A stretch of 45,696 nt of DNA from Alistipes sp. CAG:831 (GTDB taxonomy: Bacteria; Bacteroidota; Bacteroidia; Bacteroidales; UBA932). Positions within the stretch are counted from its first letter, which is position 1. Each line of letters opens with the position of its first letter. Below are positions 26,509-34,472 of this stretch, in pieces. A program made the position numbers and the translations under genes. The DNA is taken from assembly GCA_000432775.1 (NCBI GenBank), contig HF990377.1, forward strand, positions 1 to 45,696. The letters run 5' to 3'. The notes below the pieces were generated by a model. That model did no database searches and was not told the origin of the DNA. It saw nothing but the letters and a program-made list of their open reading frames with translations.

Positions 26509-27843
26509 TTACTTACATACCATAATATTCAATATCATCTCATCAGTAACCTGCATCCCCTTCGACCCTATGGTCCCGAGATTACGTATGGATTTCTCCA
26601 CATCGTCCTCGATGATGCCGTCATTGCCGGTCACGCAGTGGTTGTCCAGTGCAAGGACAGCCGACTGCACTGCTGAGGAGACGCCGGAGGCCACCTTGAG
26701 GGCACAGCCCACTTTGGCTCCGTCGCATACCATGCCGGTGATGTTGCCGATCATGTTCTTGATGGCGCTGCACACCTGGTCGAAAGTGCCGCCGCTGAGC
26801 CATACGATACCGCAGGCCGAACCGGTGGAAGCCACCACGCAGCCGCAGAGAGCGGAGAGTTTCCCGAGATATCCCTTGATATGGATAGCTGTCAGATGAC
26901 TGAGGGTCAAAGCACGTATAAGCTGCTCCTCGGAAGAGCCGAACTGTTCTGCGGCAGCCACCACGGGCATAGTCACGGTGATGCCCTGATTGCCGGAGCC
27001 GGAGTTGCTCATGGCGGGAAGGGTGCATCCTGCCATACGGGCGTCCGAAGCCGCGGCGGTCATGGCCATGCAGTGGGTCAGCAGCCCCTTGCCGAACACA
27101 TTGCGGTGGATATTGTCCTGAATGGTGCGTCCCACCTGCAGACCGTACGGACGGGCCAGTCCCTCCTCAGCGAGGGCCCGGTTCATCCTGGCGGCATCCA
27201 GCAGGAAGGCGATGTCCTCCAGCCGGGCCTCCTTTGTGGCGAAATCGAAGATTTTCCGCATATTCAGGTGATAATCCAGAGTGGTCTTGTGCGAGACAGC
27301 TTCCTGACCTGAAGCGGCGTTCTCTCCCTCCGCCTCCGATGTCATATTGTCCAGCAGCACCTCGGCGTCCTTCGATACCAGGACTATGGCATCATGGTCG
27401 TCCTGTATGACGGTCCTGGAGCGGTGTTCAGGATTCTCCACCGGCCCGTAGAGGCATTCGGCGTCGATGTAAAGCTTCTTGGGGGTATTGGCCAGGGATA
27501 TCTTGACACGGCCCTCGGAGGCATAGGCCTTGGCCTTCTCCACATCGGCGGGGGTCAGGTCCTTGAGCACCTCCAGACCGTAGTCCGGGTTGCCGCACTC
27601 CATGGCCAGGGCCACGGCGATGTTGAGACCCACCATGCCGGTGCCGGGAATGCCGACGCCCATGGCGTTCTTCAGGATGTTGGCGCTCACCTGCACGCAT
27701 ATCCGGGAGGGACGCAGAGGTCTGTGAAGCGAGCAGGCCTTGGCTACGGCCAGAGCAACCGCTATAGGCTCGGTACAGCCCAGAGCCGGCTTAACCTCGC
27801 GGTGCAGAAGTTCAAGTATGTCTGAATAAGTTTGGGTATCCAT
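26509..27843 (-). CDS. UPF0597 / L-cysteine desulfidase-like protein
   Basis: 444 residues, matching the YhaM/CyuA family: L-cysteine desulfidases that need an iron-sulfur cluster and release sulfide, pyruvate and ammonia. They are related to the alpha chain of Fe-S serine dehydratase. Motifs are Cys23 in ALGCTEPIAVALA, MSNSGSGNQGITVTMPV, and paired cysteines in CGCVVASTGSACGIVWLSGG that could ligate the cluster. It starts 13 nt after the trxB stop, which suggests an lgt-trxB-desulfidase operon. Substrate choice between cysteine and serine is not decided by sequence. Confidence 0.85.
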   Translation of the reverse strand: MDTQTYSDILELLHREVKPALGCTEPIAVALAVAKACSLHRPLRPSRICVQVSANILKNAMGVGIPGTGMVGLNIAVALAMECGNPDYGLEVLKDLTPADVEKAKAYASEGRVKISLANTPKKLYIDAECLYGPVENPEHRSRTVIQDDHDAIVLVSKDAEVLLDNMTSEAEGENAASGQEAVSHKTTLDYHLNMRKIFDFATKEARLEDIAFLLDAARMNRALAEEGLARPYGLQVGRTIQDNIHRNVFGKGLLTHCMAMTAAASDARMAGCTLPAMSNSGSGNQGITVTMPVVAAAEQFGSSEEQLIRALTLSHLTAIHIKGYLGKLSALCGCVVASTGSACGIVWLSGGTFDQVCSAIKNMIGNITGMVCDGAKVGCALKVASGVSSAVQSAVLALDNHCVTGNDGIIEDDVEKSIRNLGTIGSKGMQVTDEMILNIMVCK

Positions 27844-27856
27844 AGGCTGTTATGTG

Positions 27857-28792
27857 TTACTGTCTGTTTTCGGCTAAATACTTTTCGGCGTCCATTGCGG
27901 CACGGCATCCGGAGGCGGCTGCATTGATGGCCTGACGGTAAGTCGGGTCCTGCACGTCTCCTGCCGCAAAAATGCCGGGACGGGAGGTACGGGTGCTCTT
28001 GCCCTCGGTAATGATGTAGCCCTCGGCATCAGTGTCCACCCACTCGCGGAATACGTCCGAATTGGGATGATGTCCGATGGCCAGGAAGAAGCCGTCGATA
28101 TCTATCTTCTTCTCCACACCGTCGTTACGGCGCAGCAGGGCACCGGTCACGCCCATATCGTTGCCCAGAATCTCCTTGGTCTGATGCTCCCAGAGCACTT
28201 CGATGTTGGGAGTGTTGAATACTCTCTCCTGCATGGCCTTGGAGGCGCGGAAGACATTGCGGCGCACGATCATATAGACCTTGCGGCAGAGGGATGCCAG
28301 ATAGGTGGCCTCCTCGCAGGCGGTGTCGCCGCCTCCGACCACTGCCACATCCTTGCCCCTGTAGAAGAATCCGTCGCAGGTGGCGCAGGCTGAAACGCCC
28401 TGGCCTTTGAATTTCTCCTCGGACTCGAGACCCAGATAGCGGGCGGTGGCGCCTGTGGCGATGATAACCGCCTCTGCCTCCACCCATTTCTCATCGTCTA
28501 TCTGAACCTTGAAGGGTCTGGCGGAGAAGTCCGCCTTAGTCACGATGCCGAAGCGGATATCGGCCCCGAACCTTTCGGCCTGGGCACGGAAATCATCCAT
28601 CATCTGCTGTCCCTGCACACCCTGGGGGTAGCCGGGGAAATTCTCGACCTCCGTAGTCTGGGTCAGCTGGCCTCCGGGCTGGATGCCCTCGTAGACCACC
28701 GCCTTGATATTTGCGCGGCATGCATAGATAGCCGCAGTATAACCGGCAGGACCGCTGCCGATAATCAGTAACTGTATTCTTTCGTCTGCCAT
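27857..28792 (-). CDS. trxB: Thioredoxin reductase
   Basis: 311 residues, low-molecular-weight bacterial type. The FAD-binding GSGPAGYTAAIYACRA is at the N-terminus. The redox pair is Cys136/Cys139 in ACATCDG. The NADPH-binding VVGGGDTACEEATYL follows, and the closing FAD motif is GIFAAGDVQD. It passes electrons from NADPH to thioredoxin in the cytosol. It starts 18 nt after lgt. Confidence 0.97.
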   Translation of the reverse strand: MADERIQLLIIGSGPAGYTAAIYACRANIKAVVYEGIQPGGQLTQTTEVENFPGYPQGVQGQQMMDDFRAQAERFGADIRFGIVTKADFSARPFKVQIDDEKWVEAEAVIIATGATARYLGLESEEKFKGQGVSACATCDGFFYRGKDVAVVGGGDTACEEATYLASLCRKVYMIVRRNVFRASKAMQERVFNTPNIEVLWEHQTKEILGNDMGVTGALLRRNDGVEKKIDIDGFFLAIGHHPNSDVFREWVDTDAEGYIITEGKSTRTSRPGIFAAGDVQDPTYRQAINAAASGCRAAMDAEKYLAENRQ

Positions 28793-28810
28793 AGTATATT
28801 GTTTTTATTG

Positions 28811-29800
28811 TTATTGTTTATCCTTATTAGCCGTACTGCCGCTGTGGACATGGGTCAGAGGGACCTTCTCCTTCGGTTTCCCGGACACCTTATCCCCCGA
28901 AGCCCCCTGCCGCTGCCCTCCGCGGGCGGAGCCGTTGCTGCCCTTGCCATTTCCGGAGAGAGCTGTCTGAGGCACGTGAATGGCAGCCGGACCGGCCTTG
29001 GTCAGACTCCACACGAGCAGCAGTATGCCCGCGATGATGAACGGCACGCTCAGCCATTGTCCCATATTGAGAGTCATACCCTGCTCGAATGCCACCTGAT
29101 CCTCCTTGATGAACTCTATCAGGAATCTCATGCCGAAAAGCACGATCAGAAAGATGCCGAAGATGGTACCCGTGCGCAGCTTGTCCAGTCTGGTACGGTA
29201 CATCCAGAGCAGTACCAGTCCCAGTATGCAGTAGCTCAGAGCCTCGTAGAGCTGGGTCGGATGATGGGGCAGGCCGTCTCCCATGGGATCGCGGGGGAAT
29301 ATGAAGCCCCACGGCAGGTCCGTCTGCACTCCGTAGATTTCGGAGTTCATCAGGTTGCCGAGACGGATCATCATGCCGGCGAAGCAGATAGGTATCACGA
29401 GACGGTCTATGAGCTGGATATAACCGAAGCCGTACTTCTTGCCGTATTTGTGGACATACCACCAGATCGCCAGCAGCACGCCGACAGCACCGCCGTGCGA
29501 GGCCAGCCCACCCTCCCAGGTCATCAGTATCTTCCAGGGATGGGACAGATAGTAGACCGGATCATAGAACAGGCAGTGGCCCAGACGGGCTCCTACCAGA
29601 GTGCCTATAAACAATGCAAAAAGGAGAGCATCCAGAGTATCCACCGGAATCCCCTCCCTTTTGTAGAACGAACGCATTATGTAATAGCCCACGGGAAACA
29701 ATCCTGCCACGAAAAGCACGCTGTACCACCTCAGGTGGAAGTTGCCTATGGCAAATATGTCAGGGCTTACATTCCATGTAATCGCAAGAAAATCAAGCAT
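28811..29800 (-). CDS. lgt: Prolipoprotein diacylglyceryl transferase
   Basis: 329 residues, inner membrane. Lgt attaches diacylglycerol from phosphatidylglycerol to the lipobox Cys. The signature MIRLGNLMNSEIYG (essential Arg and Asn) is present, as is HPTQLYEAL. About seven hydrophobic segments end near residue 270. A hydrophilic Gly/Ser/Lys-rich tail of about 55 residues follows, longer than in E. coli. Several lipoproteins in this window are likely substrates. It is the first gene of the minus-strand run lgt-trxB-desulfidase. Confidence 0.95.
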   Translation of the reverse strand: MLDFLAITWNVSPDIFAIGNFHLRWYSVLFVAGLFPVGYYIMRSFYKREGIPVDTLDALLFALFIGTLVGARLGHCLFYDPVYYLSHPWKILMTWEGGLASHGGAVGVLLAIWWYVHKYGKKYGFGYIQLIDRLVIPICFAGMMIRLGNLMNSEIYGVQTDLPWGFIFPRDPMGDGLPHHPTQLYEALSYCILGLVLLWMYRTRLDKLRTGTIFGIFLIVLFGMRFLIEFIKEDQVAFEQGMTLNMGQWLSVPFIIAGILLLVWSLTKAGPAAIHVPQTALSGNGKGSNGSARGGQRQGASGDKVSGKPKEKVPLTHVHSGSTANKDKQ

Positions 29801-29907
29801 ATAGTCTTATTTAGTCCGTTATTGTACCCTAATATCCTAGCAAATTTAATGATAAATAGCCAAAGTCCTGCATTTTTTTGCAACCGATGCGGTGCCGTGT
29901 AAGGACA

Positions 29908-31251
29908 TTATTTGCCGAAAAGCATTTCCGGAGTCACGAGCGCAATCTCGTTTACAGCATAACCGTCTCTCTCGTAGAACACGGCAACCTCTCCGGAAGG
30001 CAGGACGGCGATGTCCGAATAGCCCGCATCACCCTCCACGACCGTCAGGCCGGAGCTCCAGGTAAGGCCTCCGTCCAGGCTGTAGCGGAGGGTCAGGTTA
30101 CGGCGCTGCTCCGGATCGGCGGCATTGACGAAGAGCAGGCAGCCGTCCTCACCATAGTAGGGATAATGGACAATAGCCCCGTTGCAGCCTGGATCGGGCA
30201 GAGCGGGAGCCGGATTCGAGGTCCATGAGCGGCCCTTGTCGTCCGAGATGTGAATGTAGCGGCAGCCGCCTTCATTGACCCGGCTGTTGACCATCCACCG
30301 GCCGTCCGGCAGCTCAATGACCTTCGACTCGTCGGCAGGGACAATGGCGGCAGGCAGCAGATGCCAGGTCCGGCCGCCGTCAGTGCTCTCAATCAGGTGC
30401 AGTCCGGTCCGGAGGTTCACCATCGTATGCAGGAGACGGCCATCGCGGGTGACGGTGCCCTGACCCGAGGTAAGGAACTTGAAGTCGTCCCGCCATTCCT
30501 CCGGAGCCACCTGGGATGTGATATCCTCGGGCTCCGACCAGGTTTGGCCGTTGTCGGTACTGCGCATGACGTGGAAGAAATAGACGTCCTTTGCCCGGTC
30601 GTGGTCCATGAAATTATAAAATAGGAATACGGTGCCGCTCACAGGGTCGGTAATCAGCGACGGGTCCGAGGCCGACTGTCCGTCCGGGAAATCCGCGACT
30701 CTCTGTACCGGGCTCCAGGTCCGTCCGCCGTCCGTGCTGCGGCGCATGACGATGTTGATGTCCCGGCTCCACTTCAGGTCCCCGCAGGAAGGCACCCTCT
30801 CATCTATCGCCGCTATCAGGCTGCCGTCCGGAGCCGTGGTTATGGCCGGTATCCGGTAGCAGGACACCTCTCTGACCGTGTCAGCCCTGTCCACTGCAAA
30901 CAGCACCTGCCGCAGGATACCCGGCCGACTGTCGTCTCCGCCTAAGTATCCGTCATCTCTGTCTCTGTTTCTGTCGTTTCCGTTTCCGTTTCTGTAAGGA
31001 CTATACACTCCGGTAGTATTGCCCACATCCCACACTCCGGACATGCCTGCCGATATGTCGGCGTCCATCTCCTCAATGCAGCCGGAACAATCCGCATCAG
31101 ACACACCTGCCGTTCCGGCCATACTGAACCTACTGACTGTCATGCCCATACCGGTCATACCGGTCAAGCCGGTTGCGCACAACACAGCCACCATCGCTTC
31201 CGAAACCAATGCGACCGACACAGCCGCCATCACTTTCCATTTTACCATCAT
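29908..31251 (-). CDS. Exported sialidase (GH33-like)
   Basis: 447 residues from the ATG at 31251; a TTG at 31269 would add 6. A hydrophobic export segment covers about residues 8-35. A low-complexity Asn/Asp/Arg stretch (RNGNGNDRNRDRDDGY) precedes the six-bladed propeller. The propeller has the YRIP motif with a catalytic-triad Arg, followed by five Asp-boxes (STDGGRTW, STDNGQTW, STDGGRTW, SDDKGRSW, SLDGGLTW). Sialidases release terminal sialic acid from glycans; here mucin would be the natural target. No sialic-acid catabolism genes are adjacent. Confidence 0.9.
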   Translation of the reverse strand: MMVKWKVMAAVSVALVSEAMVAVLCATGLTGMTGMGMTVSRFSMAGTAGVSDADCSGCIEEMDADISAGMSGVWDVGNTTGVYSPYRNGNGNDRNRDRDDGYLGGDDSRPGILRQVLFAVDRADTVREVSCYRIPAITTAPDGSLIAAIDERVPSCGDLKWSRDINIVMRRSTDGGRTWSPVQRVADFPDGQSASDPSLITDPVSGTVFLFYNFMDHDRAKDVYFFHVMRSTDNGQTWSEPEDITSQVAPEEWRDDFKFLTSGQGTVTRDGRLLHTMVNLRTGLHLIESTDGGRTWHLLPAAIVPADESKVIELPDGRWMVNSRVNEGGCRYIHISDDKGRSWTSNPAPALPDPGCNGAIVHYPYYGEDGCLLFVNAADPEQRRNLTLRYSLDGGLTWSSGLTVVEGDAGYSDIAVLPSGEVAVFYERDGYAVNEIALVTPEMLFGK

Positions 31252-31279
31252 AATTGATTGCCTTTTCAAGATATACCCA

Positions 31280-31309
31280 CAAAGTTAAGAATTTCCACCG
31301 GATCCCAAA
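31280..31309 (-). promoter_or_regulatory. Sialidase promoter
   Basis: Minus strand TTTG (31309-31306), 18 nt, TAACTTTG (31287-31280). The spacing is slightly short of the usual 19-21. The ATG at 31251 is 28 nt beyond the box. Confidence 0.6.
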
Positions 31310-31932
31310 CTACTCCACGCTCCTTACCCGGACTTCAGAGCACACACGTGTCCCCTGCCCCACAGCAGCAACTATGCAACACCCCACACATATCTCAGGA
31401 CATGGCACTTGTTGACAGCAACCCGGCATCCTCCCGTCTTTCGGCGCCCATCGGCCTGAATTTATCCCAAATCGGTCATTAGAGATGGATCTGGTCTCAA
31501 CGATACTTTACAGGGCAGCAAACATTTTTGTTAATCAATTGATAACCGGATACTTGCCTCTTCCCCATCTTCCCATGACCGACTTGAAACGGCTTACGGG
31601 AAGGTGCAGAAATTCTAAATAGCAGTGAACCACGTGCTTAACAAAATTGTTTGCTACCCGACAAAATGTAGTTAGATACTCCGTAGTTTCGTAATGCTGT
31701 CAGAATGTAAATTTTGCAGAATTCCCATTCTGACTCACCGCTTTTCCCGGGCTTAGGGCAGCATAAAATAAAATGGCTGTCAGGAAAAATACCCCTTGCC
31801 ACAAGAAATGACATATTTTGCACTTTGCGTATATGGTTGCAATTAAAGCAGTGTATGACAATCTGAGAACTGCGGCATAATGAAAATCTCTTTATTATGG
31901 GCAAGTGATGGGCAGAATATTGAAACCGGCTT

Positions 31933-32109
31933 TTAACGAATTTACTTCGGGGTGCACAGGAGAGAAAAACTCTTCTGTAAATCAGATAGTTACAAAACGT
32001 GCTGCACATTCGCTCTCTTTTGAGACAGGTCTAATGTGCAGCGGAATTTGCAGACCACTGATTTTCAATCGGTTAAAAATCAGAGTACACCCCGAAGTAA
32101 ATTCGTTAA
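31933..32109. repeat. 177-bp inverted-repeat element with inner hairpins
   Basis: Arms 31933-31957 and 32085-32109 are complementary over 25 bp with one mismatch. Inside, GCTGCACATT and AATGTGCAGC form a perfect 10-bp stem (about 32000-32044), and 32058-32065/32076-32083 form an 8-bp stem. A smaller AGAG/CTCT hairpin lies near 31962. The surrounding spacer 31252-32510 holds no convincing gene. The architecture resembles the 164-294 element but the sequences differ. No target duplication was seen at the ends. Confidence 0.75.
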
Positions 32110-32150
32110 GGTAGTTCCCCGTGTATCCGTATCGATGGTGAGCGTCCCCT

Positions 32151-32283
32151 ACTCCTTCTGAAGGAGTGTGGAAATGCCGGGGAAACGCGACTCCTTCGGA
32201 AGGAGTGCATGATAGATTTTCGGCGAAAATGGCTCTTTAGTGCCTGTAGCGATGGTGAGCGCCCCTACTCCTTCGGAAGGAGT
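32151..32283. repeat. Three ACTCCTTCNGAAGGAGT palindromes
   Basis: 17-bp near-perfect palindromes at 32151-32167, 32190-32206 and 32267-32283. The first and third share an upstream flank (CGATGGTGAGCG), giving a 116-bp direct repeat. They could be dyad protein-binding sites or fragments of a dispersed repeat. They lie 3' of the methyltransferase gene rather than ahead of a promoter. Confidence 0.8.
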
Positions 32284-32369
32284 GCAGAAAAGATCTACGG
32301 TGAAAGTGAGTTTAGGAGAGGTTTCTTGCGACCTAGGGGTATTTTTGCGGATAGCCATATTGTAGAACG

Positions 32370-32450
32370 AATGGCAGAGAACGAAGACTGGAGAACGGAG
32401 GGCGGAGAGCGGAGGCAGAGAACAACGAAGAGCGGAGAACGAAGAATAGC
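32370..32450 (+). repeat. Degenerate purine-rich repeat tract
   Basis: About 80 nt, almost all purines on the plus strand, made of shuffled units like GGAGAACGAAG and GCGGAG. No coding pattern is consistent across it. It lies just beyond the 3' end of the methyltransferase gene. Confidence 0.65.
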
Positions 32451-32510
32451 AGGTGGAAGCGGCGGGTGGAAAGCGACATGCTCCAACCTGCACACAATCC
32501 GCACTCACCG

Positions 32511-33539
32511 CTACCGCTCGAGTCGGGTGTAGACACTGAGCGACAGGATACGGCCGAAGTCGTCGCGCAGTACCAGCTCTCCGGAAGTGCGGCGGCCGGC
32601 CGGTCCGAAGGCACAGGCCACGAGGGTGTCCGCCAGCATCGCAGAATAGCCGTTGGAATAGAGATTCAGCACCAGGAAGCTGTTCATCGGGGCAAGAATC
32701 TGCGCACAGCCCTTCAGGATGTCATTGAGACACTCGTCCAGTTTCCACCTCTCTCCGTCCGGGCCGCGTCCGTAGGCGGGAGGATCGAGAATGATGCCGT
32801 CAAAGGAGGCTCCGCGGCGGACCTGGCGGGTGACATACTTCAGGGCGTCGTCGATGGTCCAGCGGATGCCGTCGAGGGAGGAAATCTCCATATTGTGCCT
32901 GGCCCATGTCACCACCTGTCTGACAGAGTCGAGATGGGTGACGTCTGCTCCTGCGGCACGGGCGGCCAGGGAGGCGGCACCGGTGTAGGCAAACAGGTTG
33001 AGTACCCGAGGCGGCCGGGTCTCGCCCATCTTCGCATTGTTGGCTCTGAGACGGGCTACCTGCCGGTATATGAAATCCCAGTTAGGGGCCTGCTCCGGAA
33101 AGACACCTACGTGTTTGAATGCCGTAAGTCCCAATCGCAGATGTAGTTCAGCCCCACCGAATTCTGAAAGGATTCCGGCCGTCGCAGTATCGGGAAGCCC
33201 GATGAGCCGGGTTTTGGAAGTGTCCGGCGCGGCCTCCCCCCGCAACGTCCCGTCATTCACCGCCGGCAGCCGGTAGGAGATATTCCACTGCTCCTGCATC
33301 CGCCCGAGCATGGTCCAGACCCCGCTGTCCTCCTTCCCCGCCTTGGAGAAGCCGGCTCCGGGAGTAAAGGCCGTCTGCGCCCTCCTCTTCCATTCCGAAG
33401 CAGGAAGTGCCTTATCCCACAATGCCTTGGGCTCAGGTCTGATCATCGTATAACGCCCGAAACGCTCCAGCTTCTCGAAACCGCCGGAGTCTATCAGCTG
33501 GTAATCGCTCCAGCTCTCAGATGGTCTTTCTATATTCAT
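32511..33539 (-). CDS. RlmI-like SAM-dependent methyltransferase
   Basis: 342 residues, cytosolic. The SAM site VLNLFAYTGAASLAA, the acidic ribose-binding HLDSVRQVVTWARHN and the catalytic-loop DGIILDPPAYGRGPDGE match the PF10672/RlmI-like group of class I rRNA methyltransferases. It has no PUA domain, unlike E. coli RlmI, so the target base is not certain. The ATG lies about 4 nt after a -7 box, implying a nearly leaderless mRNA. Confidence 0.88.
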   Translation of the reverse strand: MNIERPSESWSDYQLIDSGGFEKLERFGRYTMIRPEPKALWDKALPASEWKRRAQTAFTPGAGFSKAGKEDSGVWTMLGRMQEQWNISYRLPAVNDGTLRGEAAPDTSKTRLIGLPDTATAGILSEFGGAELHLRLGLTAFKHVGVFPEQAPNWDFIYRQVARLRANNAKMGETRPPRVLNLFAYTGAASLAARAAGADVTHLDSVRQVVTWARHNMEISSLDGIRWTIDDALKYVTRQVRRGASFDGIILDPPAYGRGPDGERWKLDECLNDILKGCAQILAPMNSFLVLNLYSNGYSAMLADTLVACAFGPAGRRTSGELVLRDDFGRILSLSVYTRLER

Positions 33540-33543
33540 GCGC

Positions 33544-33551
33544 CAAAGTTA
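33544..33551 (-). promoter_or_regulatory. Methyltransferase -7 promoter box
   Basis: TAACTTTG on the minus strand, ending 4 nt before the ATG (33539). The predicted start is at or next to the start codon. No upstream TTTG at normal spacing. Confidence 0.5.
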
Positions 33552-33651
33552 GATAAAAACCTCGAGATTTTACAGCTGCAGTATACAAGGAAACGATTTC
33601 CAGTTAAAAAAGACATGGAAATGGAGATTCTGACATAATAATAACAAAAAA

Positions 33652-33683
33652 TTTGTGCATCTGTATTATTTTGCGTACATTTG
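33652..33683 (+). promoter_or_regulatory. Consensus promoter of the cysteine-peptide/propeller operon
   Basis: TTTG at 33652-33655, exactly 20 nt, then TACATTTG at 33676-33683. This is a full match to the Bacteroidetes promoter and excludes a TTG at 33681 as the start of the first gene. Confidence 0.8.
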
Positions 33684-33704
33684 GGTCACTCAATAGTTAT
33701 ATTC

Positions 33705-34187
33705 GTGACTACTAAACTTTTAACATATAAAACTTTCATCATTCTACCATTTCTTATAATAAGTGGACTCACTTGCCGGTCCTGCATGGAATCCAACACG
33801 GAAATACTCGAAAAGGTTAATTTATATTTGGCAAATGAGTTTGACAGTAAGCTGGACTCCGTACGCTTTCTAACAATAATACCCGAGCAAGGATGCGGCA
33901 CCTGTATAACTGCCGCTGAAAACTTTTACAACGAATTCTCGGACAGAAACGACATGATGTTTGTTTTCTGCAACATCATGTCTAACAAAATACTTAAAAG
34001 CAAAGTCAAAATAAATTCAAGCAACACCATTTTTGATTATGACAACAACTTTCTGGCTCTTATGCCGCAGAACAAAAGAATATATCCATGTGTCCTTGTG
34101 ATGGAGGATGGAAGAGCCAAGGCCATAATATGGCAATCGACAAAAGAGTACGCATTCATGACTGTAAGAAATTACTTTAACCCATAA
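33705..34187 (+). CDS. Thioredoxin-like exported protein with CGTC motif
   Basis: 160 residues from the GTG at 33705, the first plausible start after the promoter. The N-terminus is basic, then hydrophobic (YKTFIILPFLIISGLTC), and ends with cysteines that could be a loose lipobox. Residues about 52-65 carry PEQGCGTCITAAENF, a CxxC at the start of a helix as in thioredoxin folds, and the rest alternates strands and helices (CVLVMEDGRAKAIIW). It may reduce or exchange disulfides in the small four-cysteine protein encoded next. The gene is distinctly AT-rich. Confidence 0.6.
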   Translation: MTTKLLTYKTFIILPFLIISGLTCRSCMESNTEILEKVNLYLANEFDSKLDSVRFLTIIPEQGCGTCITAAENFYNEFSDRNDMMFVFCNIMSNKILKSKVKINSSNTIFDYDNNFLALMPQNKRIYPCVLVMEDGRAKAIIWQSTKEYAFMTVRNYFNP

Positions 34188-34202
34188 ACAAGCAATAATA
34201 CC

Positions 34203-34463
34203 ATGAAAATTTTCAAAAAATCAAAATCCGCAATTGTCACTTTAACCCTTTTCGCCGCAATACTTATAACAGGTGGTATTATCCACGCTAATAATCAAAT
34301 TCCGGAAACTGATTCACGCGGATGCTTTACCAACGAACTCAATAACGGCCATTGCGTCAATAACGGCAACACTTATTTCTGCGCAACCAAAACATGGCTC
34401 CAGAGAAAGAACTGCCAAAAATCAGGATCAGAAAACAAGGAGGACATAGTACTTGAAAATTAA
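34203..34463 (+). CDS. Small secreted four-cysteine protein (NVEALA-like)
   Basis: 86 residues. A basic start and a hydrophobic core (residues 9-28) suggest export, with possible cleavage near IIHAN. The mature part, about 55 residues, has Cys41, Cys51, Cys60 and Cys71, enough for two disulfides, and many Asn. Size, layout and the neighbouring propeller lipoproteins recall the Bacteroidetes NVEALA small proteins, but the NVEALA motif itself is not present. Function unknown. It lies 15 nt after the thioredoxin-like gene and 9 nt before the next gene. Confidence 0.7.
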   Translation: MKIFKKSKSAIVTLTLFAAILITGGIIHANNQIPETDSRGCFTNELNNGHCVNNGNTYFCATKTWLQRKNCQKSGSENKEDIVLEN

Positions 34464-34472
34464 CAATATATC

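Noticed and set aside
31638..32009. 123-residue minus-strand ORF in the gene-free region
   Set aside because: Composition is not protein-like, no start signal or homology is evident, and it runs through the arm of the inverted-repeat element.
31252..32510. A structural RNA (RNase P, tmRNA, 6S) in the 1.26-kb spacer
   Set aside because: No conserved core of these RNAs was recognised; only palindromic elements and a purine tract were found.
33681..33704. TTG at 33681 as start of the thioredoxin-like gene
   Set aside because: It lies inside the -7 promoter box, upstream of the predicted transcription start.
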